The translations under genes were made by a program, and so were the position numbers. Shown one piece after another: positions 8,947-18,133 of a stretch of 64,000 nucleotides of DNA; positions within the stretch are counted from its first letter, which is position 1, and each line of letters begins with the position of its first letter. This stretch comes from CAYWVO01 sp964461835 (GTDB lineage: Bacteria > Zixibacteria > MSB-5A5 > WJJR01 > JAJRUJ01), in assembly GCA_964461835.1 (NCBI GenBank), contig CAYWVO010000009.1:1-64000 (forward strand). Direction: 5' to 3'. Below the pieces are notes generated by a model. It was given only the letters and a program-made list of their open reading frames with translations, ran no database searches and was not told where the DNA came from.

Positions 8947-10311
8947 TTATTTCTTCTTGCGACTGTGCTGTTGCTTTTCGATTTCAGAAACCGCGGCGTC
9001 AAATATTTCCAACGCAATCTTGCACAGATTTCGGTCGACGACCAAAGGCGGTACAAAGCGGACGGCATTAGGCCCACAGGTCAAGAGCATTAATCCACGC
9101 TGAAAACATTCCATCATCACGTCCTGGGCGATTGCGCCGGCTTTTTCTTTCGTTTTCTTGTCGAAGACAAACTCAATGCCGATCATCAGGCCCAGACCGC
9201 GGACATCCCCGATGCTGAAATGTTTTTTCTGGAGTTTCTTTAATTCCCGCAGGAGAAACGCACCTTGTTTCGCCGCATTTTCAACCAAACCACCGGCCAG
9301 AAGTTCTAGAGTTGCGCGGGCTGCGGCGCAGCTGAGCGGGTTCCCGCCGAAAGTGGTTGAATGCACGCCGGGGGGCCAATCCATCATTTTGCGTGAGGCA
9401 ATGCAGGCGCCGAGCGGCAGTCCGGAGGCCAGTGCTTTGGCGGAACAAATAATATCCGGTTCGACATCCCAGTGTTCGATCGCGAACATTTTGCCGGTCC
9501 GCCCCATACCGGATTGGACTTCATCCACGACCAACAAGATGCCATGACGTTGGCAGATTTCTTTCAACCCCGGCAAGAAATCCGGCGGCGGTACAATGTA
9601 GCCCCCCTCCCCCTGCACCGGCTCAACGATAAGGGCAGCAACTTCCTCTGCCGGGGCGACCCGCGTGAGGATGTCCTCCTCGATGAACCGGAGATATTCC
9701 CGGGCGGTATTTTTCTTGCCGGGAGTGTTAAAGTGATCGCGATAGAGATACGGATACGGTACGTGGGTGACCTCACCCAGCAATGGGGCGAATCCCGCAC
9801 GCTGGTTCATTTTCGAACAGGTCAGCGACAAGGCACCCATGGTCCGTCCGTGAAATCCACCGATGAAGGCGATAAAGCGGGGCCGTCGGGTCTTGTACCG
9901 GGCCAGCTTCAAAGCGCATTCGACGGTTTCGGCGCCGGAATTGGTGAAGAAAACGCGGCAGGGTCCTTTGATCGGGGCCAGATCTGAAAGCTCTTTCGCC
10001 AGCGGACCGACTAAGCCATGATAGAAGTCTGCAGTGGAGATGTGCATACTCTTGGCAGCCTGCTGCTGGACTGCCTCGACAACCTTTGGATGGCAATTGC
10101 CGGTACCGCAGACGGCGATTCCCGCATGGAAATCGAGAAAACAGTTCCCGTCAACATCCCAAAGTAATGCACCCTCTCCGTGATCAAGGACCACGGGATG
10201 CATCCGCGTATAGGACGGAGAAATATGCTGTTTATCCAGTTTCATTAACTTCCGGCTTTTGGGGCCAGGGAGTGAGGTCTTGATATCCGGTACGGTTACT
10301 GACGACGTCAT
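8947..10311 (-). CDS. Class III PLP aminotransferase (GABA/ornithine type)
   Basis: A 454-residue class III aminotransferase. It shows FTNSGAETVECALKLAR, GGFHGRTMGAL, the cofactor aspartate in LLVVDEVQSGMGRTG, the PLP lysine in DIICSAKALASGLPLG, and HSTTFGGNPLSC. Likely donors are GABA, ornithine or similar amines. Archaeal broad-specificity amino-acid racemases share this general fold, so racemase activity cannot be excluded. The start at 10311 is chosen because GGAGGAACT precedes that ATG and residues upstream of it look like non-coding translation. It is first in a run with asparaginase and tryptophanase. Confidence 0.88.
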   Translation of the reverse strand: MTSSVTVPDIKTSLPGPKSRKLMKLDKQHISPSYTRMHPVVLDHGEGALLWDVDGNCFLDFHAGIAVCGTGNCHPKVVEAVQQQAAKSMHISTADFYHGLVGPLAKELSDLAPIKGPCRVFFTNSGAETVECALKLARYKTRRPRFIAFIGGFHGRTMGALSLTCSKMNQRAGFAPLLGEVTHVPYPYLYRDHFNTPGKKNTAREYLRFIEEDILTRVAPAEEVAALIVEPVQGEGGYIVPPPDFLPGLKEICQRHGILLVVDEVQSGMGRTGKMFAIEHWDVEPDIICSAKALASGLPLGACIASRKMMDWPPGVHSTTFGGNPLSCAAARATLELLAGGLVENAAKQGAFLLRELKKLQKKHFSIGDVRGLGLMIGIEFVFDKKTKEKAGAIAQDVMMECFQRGLMLLTCGPNAVRFVPPLVVDRNLCKIALEIFDAAVSEIEKQQHSRKKK

Positions 10312-10501
10312 AGTTCCTCCAGGTACGCTGCCCGATGGGCGATGGCTCCAGGCAACGAAGTCCCTGATCAGCATTTTGTCAACAAGCCCCTGACATATCC
10401 TGACACTATTCAACCAGGGTATGGTCGCGCGGGGAATTGTCTCCCTCCTGCCGATATATACTATACGGCCTGGGTGTAGAGGACCCGGGCGACGGGTTAT
10501 T

Positions 10502-11242
10502 ATGATGAATCGACGTTCACAAAACCGGTATCCCCCGAAGCGATTAATCCAGCGACAGCCGTTTGACTGGACATTGCCACCGGAGAAAGCCGCCGTCGCC
10601 CAGCGGCGCTTAGCAGAGAGCGTCTCACTCGCTGCCAGCAGTGATTTCCGGACAGTGGCCGGGGTCGACATCGCCTATTCGGCCGACAACCAGACCGGGT
10701 ATGCAGGAGTTGTCTTGTTGAGCATGCCGACACTACGTGTGTTAGAATTGCACACGCTTACCGCTGAAATTTCCTATCCATATCGACCAGGCTTTTTGGC
10801 CATGCGGGAAGGGCCGCTCACGCTGCGCGTCTTAAAGAAATTAGCAACGATACCGGACGTTGTGATTTGCGACGGGAACGGTATTGCTCATCCGCGCCGG
10901 TTGGGTTTTGCCTCCCATATCGGTGTTTTACTCGATATTCCGACTATTGGTTGTGCTAAATCCCCTTTGTTACCGGTCGAGAATGACCCTGGAGAGAAGC
11001 GGGGCGACTTTGCCCCGATCACCGATCATAACCAAGTCCTCGGCGCCTCGTTGCGAACGCGGCCGGGGGTTAAGACAGTATATGTTTCCCCTGGGCACCG
11101 GATTGATCTCGCGGCGGCAATCGATGTGATTTTGGCGGTGACCACAAAATATCGGCTTCCAGAGCCGATCAGACACGCCCATCGATTAGCCAATCAGGAG
11201 CGGGCCGAGGATGCGGGTTCTGCCGAGTCAGCGGTCGAGTAA
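10502..11242 (+). CDS. nfi: Endonuclease V (deoxyinosine 3'-endonuclease)
   Basis: About 246 residues. Conserved motifs of endonuclease V are present: the metal aspartate in GVDIAYS, the wedge segment YPYRPGFLAMREGP, and CDGNGIAHPRRLGFASHIGV with the second aspartate and histidine. It nicks DNA one base 3' to deoxyinosine and so repairs deaminated adenine. The start at 10502 (tandem ATGs) is chosen because in-frame sequence upstream has no family resemblance. The gene is divergent from the aminotransferase gene, and its 3' end overlaps the convergent sensor gene by 15 bases. Confidence 0.9.
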   Translation: MMNRRSQNRYPPKRLIQRQPFDWTLPPEKAAVAQRRLAESVSLAASSDFRTVAGVDIAYSADNQTGYAGVVLLSMPTLRVLELHTLTAEISYPYRPGFLAMREGPLTLRVLKKLATIPDVVICDGNGIAHPRRLGFASHIGVLLDIPTIGCAKSPLLPVENDPGEKRGDFAPITDHNQVLGASLRTRPGVKTVYVSPGHRIDLAAAIDVILAVTTKYRLPEPIRHAHRLANQERAEDAGSAESAVE

Positions 11243-13465
11243 GACGTCGTTCAGAGCGCTGCGCAAGTCTTCAAGACGGAACGGCTTGAGTAACGTGGCG
11301 TCGGCGCCGGCGATCGCGGTCGGGACCAGACCCTGGTCCCGAATGACGAGCAAGCGAATCCGGGGATTATATTCACGGATTTGCTCGACAAAGGCGTCCG
11401 TGCCGTTCGCGGCAATTTTCTGACTGACAATCAAGACATCGAAATGGTCGGTGAAAAACTCACGCAGGCCGCTGGACGCTGACGATGCCGGCAAGGCCCG
11501 GTGGTCCAGCATTTCGACCATCCCCACCAGCAAATCCCGAATAAGCTCATCTTCATCAACCACCAGAATCGAGAACGGCAAATTGCGCAGCGCGCGGTCA
11601 CCCGCCGCAGCGGGTGGTGTCACACTCAGCAGTAATCGGGAGAGACCGCCCGCCGTGGAAAACGCCCGGGTCTTACCCCGCCAGGTCACCATGAGTTCGC
11701 GCATCGCAGGATCGATGGGTTCCAATGGTGCTGCCGAAGGAGTCAAACGCGTCGGCGGTCGGGATGCTACATCCGGTCGGGCCAAGCCAAAGGTCAGATG
11801 ACCGTAGTCATATTGCAAGTCGACGACGGGTTCGTTTGTTTCCTGGATCGAATCAAACAGTATCTTGGCCCAGTCGAGCAGGAGGTTAAGCTGCATGCAA
11901 TCATCAGCGGATAATTCGGGAACATCGACAGCGAAATCCATATGCCCCAGTTTTAACGGTGGATCCTGATTGGCCAACCAGGTGAGTAAGGCCTGATCGA
12001 AGCGTTGCCGCCCTGGTGGTGCAGTCAACGGGCTTTCTTCCGGTTCAGGTTTTTGTTGGGGCAGCGATTTCGGGGGCGGAACCGGTCGCGGACGATCGCT
12101 CACTTTCGACAGGTCCGGAAATGCGGCAACTCCCTCCGGGCCCGGCTGACTACTCAAGGCGGTATCGGCGAGGGCGCACACGATCGCTGCCGCCCAATCC
12201 CACCAAAGCGGCAGGTCGTCCGCCCGGGGGAGAAAGACAATGCCGCGGGCGCGCCGGGCAAGGTCATCAATGGCGACGGGAATCAGGCGATACTCAATTG
12301 TAGTGCCGGCGTCGGGTGCCGTGCCGGCGCCGAAGGATTGTTCTTCAAGGTCGGTGATCACAGTCGCTGCCGCGGCCCGCATCGCCGGATCGCCCAGTAA
12401 TCCTTCCAGTTGAGCGCCACCGGCCATGGCCAATGGTTCCCAGCGATCATCCTCGGGATGGTAGCGACTGCACCCGATGAAGTGACTTGTGTGGTCTGCC
12501 AATCCGGCGATTGCCAGCCGTAGCCGGCGCTGTGGTTCGCGCACCACCGTCCAATGGGCCACCCAGTCGGCGAAGTGTCCCAGTTTGGCCTCACGTTCTT
12601 TCTCTTGTTCACGCAGGGTTCGGAGGGTACGTTTATAGTATGAGCGTTCAATGGAGCGCGAAATGAATACGTTGACCGCATGAAAGAGACGCTTCTCCTG
12701 GTGCGTCAGATCATACGGAATATTGGCCAATAACAACAGCAGTGCCAAATGACGAGTCTCAGTCTCCGTGGCGCTTAACGCAGTCATGGGCAATGCGAGT
12801 GCGTGTTGGTAATTGATCCCCCGAGCATCTCCCTCCGGAAAAAGAGAGCGGACCGCTTGTTCCCCCGGAAAGATGCGCAATCGACCGTGCTCAAAAATCC
12901 GCACAAATGGAACATAGTCTCCCGTGATTCGTTCTAGTTGCTGTTGGATGCCCAGCGGGATGCCGCTTGCTGCGGCCAGGAGGTACTCATGCGTGTTCTC
13001 GTGATACAGCCAGACCACGCCGCCTGCGGCACCGGAGGTACCGATCAATTCTTTGAGAGAGTAATCCAGAACTTCCACCAGGGAGTGAGAACTATCGGAG
13101 GCTTCACGGATGGCCTCGATGATATCGTACGTTTCCTGTTGACGGTTTAGACCGCGGCGTTCCCGTTGCAGCATCGCCAGTCTTTCAAAGGAACCGGTCA
13201 GCACCAGCCAAACACCGACTACGGTACTCACGGCAAAGAGCAGCCAGCCCACCGGCAGGCCAAGACGGATTTGCAGATTGCGCAATTCAACAAATTCAAA
13301 CAGCAGGCTGATCAACGCTCCGGCGAAGATTACCGCCAAACCAGCGTACACCCGTCGCCAGCCCAGAAACCCGAAATCCCAGAGACGTTCGTGTGCACGA
13401 ACGGCAATCGCAACCAAAAGAACGGAAGCGAGTAATGGGATTAACTTAAAGTAGAACGCTGACAT
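11228..13465 (-). CDS. Membrane GAF-domain sensor with degenerate receiver
   Basis: About 745 residues. Three hydrophobic segments in the first 115 residues are followed by a coiled linker, a GAF-like domain (about 125-270), a second GAF-like domain (about 310-470), a proline-rich linker, a poorly defined domain, and a C-terminal receiver (about 625-745). The receiver keeps the acidic pair (VVDEDE) and lysine (LLKPFR), but the phospho-acceptor position reads VLIVSQ, serine for aspartate. No DHp or ATPase domain is seen, so it is not a standard kinase. The start at 13465 is preferred, since GAAAGGTCGAAC precedes it. Confidence 0.78.
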   Translation of the reverse strand: MSAFYFKLIPLLASVLLVAIAVRAHERLWDFGFLGWRRVYAGLAVIFAGALISLLFEFVELRNLQIRLGLPVGWLLFAVSTVVGVWLVLTGSFERLAMLQRERRGLNRQQETYDIIEAIREASDSSHSLVEVLDYSLKELIGTSGAAGGVVWLYHENTHEYLLAAASGIPLGIQQQLERITGDYVPFVRIFEHGRLRIFPGEQAVRSLFPEGDARGINYQHALALPMTALSATETETRHLALLLLLANIPYDLTHQEKRLFHAVNVFISRSIERSYYKRTLRTLREQEKEREAKLGHFADWVAHWTVVREPQRRLRLAIAGLADHTSHFIGCSRYHPEDDRWEPLAMAGGAQLEGLLGDPAMRAAAATVITDLEEQSFGAGTAPDAGTTIEYRLIPVAIDDLARRARGIVFLPRADDLPLWWDWAAAIVCALADTALSSQPGPEGVAAFPDLSKVSDRPRPVPPPKSLPQQKPEPEESPLTAPPGRQRFDQALLTWLANQDPPLKLGHMDFAVDVPELSADDCMQLNLLLDWAKILFDSIQETNEPVVDLQYDYGHLTFGLARPDVASRPPTRLTPSAAPLEPIDPAMRELMVTWRGKTRAFSTAGGLSRLLLSVTPPAAAGDRALRNLPFSILVVDEDELIRDLLVGMVEMLDHRALPASSASSGLREFFTDHFDVLIVSQKIAANGTDAFVEQIREYNPRIRLLVIRDQGLVPTAIAGADATLLKPFRLEDLRSALNDVLLDR

Positions 13466-13598
13466 GTTCGACCTTTCACAGCCAAGCGGGTACATGGCTC
13501 ACGGACAGGCCCGGAGCCTATCGGCATAGTACCATCCGCATTCAAAAAGTCAAGCAACAACCGCCTCGCCCGACCGCAGCAGCCCATTTCATTTTCCT

Positions 13599-13627
13599 TT
13601 GATAATCATCGGCTTGACGGTTAATTA
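13599..13627 (+). promoter_or_regulatory. Possible promoter for the small LiaF-like gene
   Basis: TTGATA (13599-13604) and TAATTA (13622-13627) are separated by 17 bases. The predicted start of transcription falls about 16 bases before the ATG at 13650. Judged by eye only. Confidence 0.35.
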
Positions 13628-13649
13628 TTCAAGAAAGGGAGACGGGAAA

Positions 13650-13847
13650 ATGGCTCATACCGCGAAGAATTCGTCTCGTGAGGGATCGATAACCGGTGGC
13701 ATCATCCTGCTTGGCCTCGGATTGTTCTTTTTGGCCTTGCAGATGGACTGGATCCCTTACCTGGGGCGGAGCTGGCCGATTGTGCTGATCGTTCTGGGAG
13801 TGGCTATTCTCGCGGGATCGTTGCGGTCACGTCGCCGACATTATTAA
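13650..13847 (+). CDS. Small LiaF-like / DUF5668 transmembrane protein
   Basis: A 65-residue protein with two transmembrane segments separated by a short WIPYLGRSWP turn: GGIILLGLGLFFLALQM and IVLIVLGVAILAGS. This is the LiaI-LiaF-like TM region (DUF5668), here without the soluble LiaF part. AAAGGGA lies about 10 bases before the ATG. The family is linked to envelope-stress sensing when fused to LiaF, but the function of such short versions is unknown. It is monocistronic, and its end lies 14 bases from the end of the convergent M23 gene. Confidence 0.75.
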   Translation: MAHTAKNSSREGSITGGIILLGLGLFFLALQMDWIPYLGRSWPIVLIVLGVAILAGSLRSRRRHY

Positions 13848-13861
13848 TCGGAGTCGATCCA

Positions 13862-15139
13862 TCATGCGCATGGGTCACAGGGACCGGTACCGAATCCTTT
13901 GTAGACATAATTGACATAGAAGGCGACATCGAGTGGATCGATATTGCCGCTACAATCCCAATCACCGTTCTCCTGCGGGCAATCCGGCAGCAGCACGCGC
14001 GCATCCAGCCCTTTGTAAACGTAATTCACCAGATAGGAAACATCGACCGGATCAAGTACGTCGTTGCCATCTACATCGCAAAAACCGGTACAATTACACA
14101 GTGGTGTATTACGCACGGTGACCAACATGGAATCGACCGTATCATAATTCGTCCCATCAAATCCATCACGGTCAGCCACGAAGACTTTGATCCAGTAATC
14201 ACCATCGTCGAAATCAGTGGTTCGCCAACAGCCGGCGGTGTCGGTGACTTCGATGACACTATCCCGGTCGGTGTTCGTGATGATGTGATAGAAATCGCGC
14301 ACATTGTAATCGCCGCGGGTATCGAACTCCGCATCGTCCTGAAAAATGACATGCACGTTTTGATCATAGAACAGTTGACCGGTGAAGGTCAGGGCATGGA
14401 TCAGCCCGGTCGTTGATGTATCATTGCGAATTTCATAGGCAATGGTATACGGTGACATGTCCCAGCTGGAGTGGTTGATGCGATCAGAGACGCGGGCAAT
14501 GATATCAACGTCGCCGCTGAGCGTATCGCCCGGGGCAAAGTAGTTATGGGTACCATTCTCCAAGAACGCCAGCAGGGACTGGGCATAGCAAGACGAGATT
14601 TCGGGATCATCCAAGTCCAGGATTCCCTCCAGCTCATCGAGCGGATTGGCGATGAAATCCCAATCGGATTGCCACGGCTGTCCTGCGTGGCGGATTTTCA
14701 CAAAGTGAATGTGGTGAAAATCAGCGGTGGGCCAGTAGACTATCTCTCCGAGGTAATCGCCCTCCTCTACATAATCGCCCTCGGCCACCGTGATTGTCGA
14801 TTGATCGATATGGGCATACAGCCACCCTTCACACTCTTCGGTGCCCGGGAGGTCGCCGATCGCTACCCGCCAGTGCAGATCTGCCGAAATCGTGAGCACT
14901 GCTTTCACCCAGCCGGACCGCACCGCGTAGATCGGGGTGCCGGCGGGGACTAAGACATCGAGTCCGGGGTGCAGGTATGGTGAACCGCCGTATCGTTGGT
15001 ATTCACCGTAGGTATTGCCAATGTAATGAACGGGACCGCCGGGATTCACCGGCCAGGGTATTGCCTGGAGGCCACTGACCAGGAGAACCACGCCGCACAC
15101 TGCTGCTGTCACCCTTACTACCAGATGTCGACGCGCCAT
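13862..15139 (-). CDS. Secreted M23-like peptidase-fold protein with dockerin repeats
   Basis: A 425-residue exported protein with an N-terminal signal peptide. Residues about 55-170 form an M23/LytM-like domain with HPGLDVLVPAGTPIYAV and the paired histidines in HHIHF. A middle beta-rich region contains CWRTTDFDDGDYWIKVFV. The C-terminus has two dockerin type I calcium repeats (CDVDGNDVLDPVDVSYLVNY and DWDCSGNIDPLDVAFYVNY), each ending YVYKG. It probably acts on or at the cell wall or surface, with the dockerin for docking. Catalytic competence is uncertain, because the first zinc ligand context is HPGLD rather than the usual HxGxD. Confidence 0.82.
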   Translation of the reverse strand: MARRHLVVRVTAAVCGVVLLVSGLQAIPWPVNPGGPVHYIGNTYGEYQRYGGSPYLHPGLDVLVPAGTPIYAVRSGWVKAVLTISADLHWRVAIGDLPGTEECEGWLYAHIDQSTITVAEGDYVEEGDYLGEIVYWPTADFHHIHFVKIRHAGQPWQSDWDFIANPLDELEGILDLDDPEISSCYAQSLLAFLENGTHNYFAPGDTLSGDVDIIARVSDRINHSSWDMSPYTIAYEIRNDTSTTGLIHALTFTGQLFYDQNVHVIFQDDAEFDTRGDYNVRDFYHIITNTDRDSVIEVTDTAGCWRTTDFDDGDYWIKVFVADRDGFDGTNYDTVDSMLVTVRNTPLCNCTGFCDVDGNDVLDPVDVSYLVNYVYKGLDARVLLPDCPQENGDWDCSGNIDPLDVAFYVNYVYKGFGTGPCDPCA

Positions 15140-15248
15140 TGGTTACGTCCTTTGACCACCATAATGTACCAGTTCGAAATATAGGCTAAACTGCATGAAC
15201 TGCAACAAGTTTTATTGCCGGAATCCGCTGCGTTTTCGGTCCGGGCAT

Positions 15249-15284
15249 AAAAAAAGCGGAGAAGAATTCCTCTCCGCCTTTTCG
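15249..15284 (-). terminator. Intrinsic terminator of the cmk-plsC-rpsA operon
   Basis: On the minus strand the perfect 7-bp stem GCGGAGA/TCTCCGC with an 8-base loop is followed by seven Ts. It lies about 18 bases past the rpsA stop. Confidence 0.85.
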
Positions 15285-15301
15285 GTATCCTAAGGTAGAA
15301 G

Positions 15302-17428
15302 CTACGAATCTTGTTGCGGCTTTTCCGGTTCGCTGTCGTCCGGTTCTTCCGAATCCTCTTCGGCCTCTGGCTCGGCCTCGCTCGCAGCTGCTTCTGCTTT
15401 TGGTTCTTCTTCTTGCGCGGCCTTTTCCTCTGGTGTTTCTTCTTCTGCGGGTTCCTTAGAGGCCTCTTCCGCGGGAGGTGTTTCTCCGACCGTTTCGGCG
15501 ACCGCTACCGTACGGGTCGGGTGAGCAGCCAGGAACTCCTCGAATTCGCTCCGTTCCTTGTCGCGGTAGTACGCATCGACAGAAAGCACGATGCGCTTGT
15601 TGGTCGGATCGAACTCGATGATTTTCAACTGTAAGGTGTCGCCTTCTTTGAACGCATCTTCCGGTTTCTCCAGATCACGCTTCCCGAGTTGGTTCAAGGG
15701 AACGAAACCTTCGACTTCGCCTTCCAATTCCACGACGACACCGCGGTCAAGGAGGCGCACGATCTTACCTTTCATCTCCTTGCCGGCCCGGAAGCGTTCA
15801 TGGAATGTGGGCCAGGGATCAGCGATGATCTGTTTGTGGCCGAGAGAGATTTTGCGATTTTCCGGGTCGATGGCCAGCACCACCACGGTCACCTTGTCAC
15901 CCTTTTTCAGGACCTCCGACGGATGCTGAATGCGACGGGTCCAGGACAAATCGGAGATATGCACCAACCCATCGATGCCTTCCTCTAGTTCGACGAAAGC
16001 GCCGAAGGCGGTCAGATTCCGCACACGGCCTTCATGCTGTGAACCGAGTGGATATTTCTCCGCGATGTTCGACCAAGGGTCTGGCTCCAGTTGTTTGATG
16101 CCGAGCGAGATTTTCTGGTGTTCCTTGTCGACATTGAGAACAACGGTCTCGACCTGGTCACCGATTTGGACGAATTTCGACGGATGCCGCACGTGCTGGC
16201 GCCAGGACATCTCCGAAACATGAATCAGCCCCTCGACACCTTTTTCCAGTTCGACGAAGGCGCCGTAGTCGGTGATCGAGACCACTTTCCCTTTGACTTT
16301 GCTGCCGACCGGATACCGTTCTTCGATATCATCCCACGGGTATGGGGTCAGTTGTTTGAGTCCGAGTGAAATACGAGTAGTCTTGGGGTCGTAGTCGAGT
16401 ATTTTCACCTGGATAGTATCGCCGATGGCGACCAATTCCGAGGGGTGACGAATCCGGCCCCAGGACATATCGGTGATATGTAAAAGCCCGTCCACACCGC
16501 CAAGATCGATGAAGACACCGAAGTCCGTGATGTTCTTGACCTTGCCCTCACGGACCTGGCCGACCTCGATTTCCGAGAGCAGTTCGGAGCGCAGTTTTTC
16601 GCGCTCTTCTTCCAACACTACTCGACGTGACACCACGATGTTGCGACGGGACTTGTTTAACTTAATAATCTTCACGGGCATTTCTTTCCCGATGAGCGAA
16701 TCGAAATCGGGCACCTGCCGGAGTGCAATCTGCGAACCCGGCAGAAACGCATCGACGCCAAATAAGTCGACGACCATGCCGCCTTTGATCCGTTTGACCA
16801 ACTTGCCCTCGACGAGTGCACCCTGATCGTAGGCGTCGCGGATACGGTCCCAGACCCGGAGGAAATCCGCCTTCTGCTTGGAAAGTATTAACTGGCCGTT
16901 CTGGTCCTCGACGGCATCGAGATAGACTTCGACATCCTCGCCGACAGAGACATTTAACGGCTGCGGGAATTCCTCCAGCGGGATCACGCCCTCAGACTTA
17001 AAGCCAACATCGACGACGACGTGATCGCGGCTCACCCCCATGACCTTACCACTGACAATTTCCCCCTCTTTGATATCGCCCATAGCTGACTCGTAGAGCT
17101 GCATCATTTCATCATACTCCTCCGAGGAGTACTCATGGTCCTGGAGGGGAATATCCGGTGTGGTTTCGGCGGTCTCCGGCTGCTGCGATGATGGTTCTTC
17201 GCCACGTTCCCGGCGACGCATCGCTTTGGTCTTTCGTTTCACCGTTTTTCGTAAGCCGGTCGTCTTGACACCCTGGACTTTTTTCTTACGCTTGCCCGTG
17301 CCGGTTTTCTGAGCAGATTTTTTCGAGAAGCGTTTGGTCTTCGATGTTTCTTTGGCATCACCTCCCGTCTCTGTGGATTCGTCGGTCGTCGTGGCGACCT
17401 CTTCGTTTTGCGTGTATTCGTCAGTCAC
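15302..17428 (-). CDS. rpsA: 30S ribosomal protein S1 with charged extensions
   Basis: A 708-residue protein with six S1 RNA-binding domains, from about residue 120 to 630. Domains 3-5 show the canonical TDFGVFIDL, TDYGAFVEL and TAFGAFVEL signatures. It helps mRNA bind the 30S subunit. Unusual are a lysine-rich N-terminal extension of about 110 residues and an acidic Glu/Ala/Pro-rich C-terminal tail of about 80; E. coli S1 has 557 residues. It is third in a cmk-plsC-rpsA operon, 27 bases after plsC. Many bacteria keep this order, often with ispH between, which is absent here. Confidence 0.92.
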   Translation of the reverse strand: MTDEYTQNEEVATTTDESTETGGDAKETSKTKRFSKKSAQKTGTGKRKKKVQGVKTTGLRKTVKRKTKAMRRRERGEEPSSQQPETAETTPDIPLQDHEYSSEEYDEMMQLYESAMGDIKEGEIVSGKVMGVSRDHVVVDVGFKSEGVIPLEEFPQPLNVSVGEDVEVYLDAVEDQNGQLILSKQKADFLRVWDRIRDAYDQGALVEGKLVKRIKGGMVVDLFGVDAFLPGSQIALRQVPDFDSLIGKEMPVKIIKLNKSRRNIVVSRRVVLEEEREKLRSELLSEIEVGQVREGKVKNITDFGVFIDLGGVDGLLHITDMSWGRIRHPSELVAIGDTIQVKILDYDPKTTRISLGLKQLTPYPWDDIEERYPVGSKVKGKVVSITDYGAFVELEKGVEGLIHVSEMSWRQHVRHPSKFVQIGDQVETVVLNVDKEHQKISLGIKQLEPDPWSNIAEKYPLGSQHEGRVRNLTAFGAFVELEEGIDGLVHISDLSWTRRIQHPSEVLKKGDKVTVVVLAIDPENRKISLGHKQIIADPWPTFHERFRAGKEMKGKIVRLLDRGVVVELEGEVEGFVPLNQLGKRDLEKPEDAFKEGDTLQLKIIEFDPTNKRIVLSVDAYYRDKERSEFEEFLAAHPTRTVAVAETVGETPPAEEASKEPAEEETPEEKAAQEEEPKAEAAASEAEPEAEEDSEEPDDSEPEKPQQDS

Positions 17429-17455
17429 TAAACTGGTCCTCCCCTTCTATTGGAT

Positions 17456-18133
17456 TTACCCCTTGGGGCATGTATTCGCCTTTTCGACCGGGCCATCATC
17501 ACCTTTAGCCGGAGAAGATGGAGCCGGGGTCTTCGATTGCAATACCCGAATTCGACGGATTATTTCGGTGGCTATTTGACGAAATCCCTCTCTATTTCGG
17601 GGAATGGATGTTAGCCACTCCGGTGTAATCGGTTCGCCGAAGCGAATGACTATTCTTCGATCCCGCTTCCAGGTCCGGGGCCACAGGCGCGTGTTCTGCA
17701 CACAGGCCGGGAGAATCGCTGCGCCCGCCGCGTGTGCCAACAATCCCGTACCGATCTTCGGATCGGCGATTTCACCATCGCGGGAGCGGGTCCCCTCCGG
17801 GAACATCAACACCGGTTTGCCCTGAGCGAGCGTGCGCCGCAGACCATCAATCGTTTCCCTCCGCAACCGGGTCCGGTCAATGGCTATGGCTCCGAGCCGA
17901 CGGATGATAAAACCAAAAACGGGATTGGCAAACAACTCCTTTTTGGCTACATAGCCGATATCAGCTTTCAGGGCCACACCGATAGCAGGAGGATCAAGCT
18001 GCGATTGATGATTGGCACACACCAAAAACCCACCGTCCCGGGGAACGTACTCCCGACCAATGACACGCAGCCCCCCGCTGAGCCAAAAGAAGCTCCAAGC
18101 AATCGAATACCCTAAAAGAAACAGTAAATTCAT
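17456..18133 (-). CDS. plsC: 1-acyl-sn-glycerol-3-phosphate acyltransferase
   Basis: A 225-residue PlsC-family acyltransferase. An N-terminal membrane segment is followed by the catalytic HxxxxD motif (NHQSQLD) and the phosphate-binding FPEGTRSRDG block. It converts lysophosphatidate to phosphatidate in phospholipid synthesis at the inner membrane. The start overlaps the cmk stop by four bases, so translation is coupled. The last 25 residues or so (PAPSSPAKGDD...) are low-complexity and probably dispensable. Confidence 0.9.
   Translation of the reverse strand: MNLLFLLGYSIAWSFFWLSGGLRVIGREYVPRDGGFLVCANHQSQLDPPAIGVALKADIGYVAKKELFANPVFGFIIRRLGAIAIDRTRLRRETIDGLRRTLAQGKPVLMFPEGTRSRDGEIADPKIGTGLLAHAAGAAILPACVQNTRLWPRTWKRDRRIVIRFGEPITPEWLTSIPRNREGFRQIATEIIRRIRVLQSKTPAPSSPAKGDDGPVEKANTCPKG

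Noticed and set aside
10312..10671. N-terminal extension of the aminotransferase
   Set aside because: It lacks family similarity, runs into the divergent nfi gene, and a strong GGAGGAA site supports the start at 10311.
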